Assembly: GCA_002391225.1 (NCBI GenBank)
Contig: DGRV01000093.1
Coordinates: forward strand, 1-6,420
Source of the DNA: Christensenella sp. UBA4379
GTDB lineage: Bacteria > Bacillota > Clostridia > Christensenellales > Aristaeellaceae
DNA: 6,420 bases
Reading direction: 5' to 3'
In this document: positions 5,900 through 6,420 of the stretch, one piece after another
Position numbering within the stretch: position 1 is the first letter of the stretch
Layout: each line of letters opens with the position of its first letter
Position numbers and translations under genes: made by a program
Notes under the pieces: generated by a model
Database searches by the model: none
What the model was told of the DNA's origin: nothing
Seen by the model: only the letters and a program-made list of their open reading frames with translations

Positions 5900-6420
5900 C
5901 GTTTGCTTTGCCATCAGTTCATGGATTGGGATAAAACCGATGCCGTTGTACTCAATGCGGATGTGCTGTTCCCTGTGCCCGCTGCTCTTGTCAGGCGCAC
6001 TCACATAGATCGCGCTGATCAGCTCATGCAGGATATAGCCATCCAGCTTCTTGATACCGACATAGGATCTCGCCTTTTCAATGAACCGTTCAAGATGATC
6101 ATTCTCTGCTTCCTGTACTTCAATTTCCTGCCGCAGTCTGGCGGTATCTGCTTCCAACTGCTTTTGCTCCGCTTCATAAGTCTGGCTGAGCATCTCATAT
6201 CTTTCATCACTCAGTCTGCCTGCCGCATTATCCTCATATACCTTGATGAACAAGCGCTTCAGCTCAGAGATACGGCGTTCGTCCCGATCAAGCTCCTTTT
6301 TCCGGATTTGGATCGCTTCCTTGCTTGCCTGACGCTTTTGAGCCGTCATAACCTGCCGGAAGTAGTCCTCAAAACGGAGAATATAGCTTGTCACCATCTG
6401 AACATGGGCTAACACTACTT
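5894..6420 (-). CDS. Large serine recombinase, C-terminal part (DUF4368 type; N-terminus beyond the right edge)
   Basis: The minus frame is open from the right edge to the stop at 5894-5896, giving 174 residues. A GTG at 6415 is an internal codon rather than a convincing start. The sequence matches the C-terminal region of TndX/TnpX-like site-specific recombinases: a VVLAHVQMVTSYIL helix, a long charged coiled coil (about residues 22-110) containing the typical VYEDNAAGRLSDERYEML and YEAEQKQLE, then the DUF4368 tail (FIEKARSYVGIKKL, ELISAIYVSAPDK, IRIEYNGIGFIPI). The catalytic resolvase domain with its serine would lie outside the window. The protein integrates and excises its element. Base composition is visibly more AT-rich than in the neighbouring genes, in keeping with horizontal acquisition. 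The 3' end facing the chromosome fits a terminal recombinase gene. Confidence 0.9.
   Translation of the reverse strand, partial: VVLAHVQMVTSYILRFEDYFRQVMTAQKRQASKEAIQIRKKELDRDERRISELKRLFIKVYEDNAAGRLSDERYEMLSQTYEAEQKQLEADTARLRQEIEVQEAENDHLERFIEKARSYVGIKKLDGYILHELISAIYVSAPDKSSGHREQHIRIEYNGIGFIPIHELMAKQTA

Larger units (their letters stand above)
5812..6420. mobile_element. Terminal segment of a Tn4451/Tn5397-like integrative element (boundary approximate)
   Basis: The call rests on the recombinase gene, its orientation with the 3' end toward the element end, and the shift to more AT-rich sequence after the Mur ligase operon. TnpX/TndX-type recombinases are known to insert at GA dinucleotides. 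GA at 5812-5813 is one of several possible junctions up to about 5890, so the left coordinate is a guess. The rest of the element lies to the right of the window. Confidence 0.5.

Noticed and set aside
5903..6412. 169-codon plus-strand open frame opposite the recombinase
   Set aside because: The minus strand carries an unmistakable serine recombinase C-terminus. The plus frame is its shadow.

Overview
The window looks like a GC-rich chromosomal segment from an anaerobic, fermentative Firmicute of the class Clostridia, probably a gut-type Oscillospirales or Christensenellales relative. This is inferred from the acetate kinase, strong AGGAGG-type ribosome binding sites, TTG starts, a zinc-ribbon membrane protein of clostridial style and a TndX/TnpX-like serine recombinase. 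No rRNA, tRNA or CRISPR array was seen.

Left part (1-1456). A partial minus-strand gene runs off the left edge. It encodes a protein with an N-terminal Cys4 zinc ribbon, a basic/acidic linker, one membrane segment and an external part ending in an Ig-like fold. It is divergent from ackA across a 273-base spacer that holds a good extended -10 promoter for ackA.

Middle (1457-2884). A complete acetate kinase gene with every catalytic residue present is followed by a 225-base spacer containing three consecutive inverted repeats. The last of these has a U-rich tail and is the best terminator candidate.

Right-centre (2885-5784). Three tightly packed plus-strand genes form a likely operon: a GNAT acetyltransferase, an alpha/beta hydrolase starting at TTG only two bases after the GNAT stop, and a membrane-anchored Mur ligase (MurF-like). 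The ligase replaces the usual MurF substrate domain with about five membrane segments. The set suggests cell-envelope or peptidoglycan-precursor chemistry, but the substrate is unknown.

Right end (5785-6420). Just after the Mur ligase the sequence becomes visibly AT-richer. The C-terminal third of a large serine recombinase (DUF4368 type) lies on the minus strand with its 3' end facing the operon. This is the usual terminal position of the recombinase in Tn4451/Tn5397-like elements, so the element-chromosome junction probably lies within about 5785-5893. The operon has no visible terminator and ends with what may be an orphan Shine-Dalgarno, so the insertion may have separated it from a downstream gene.
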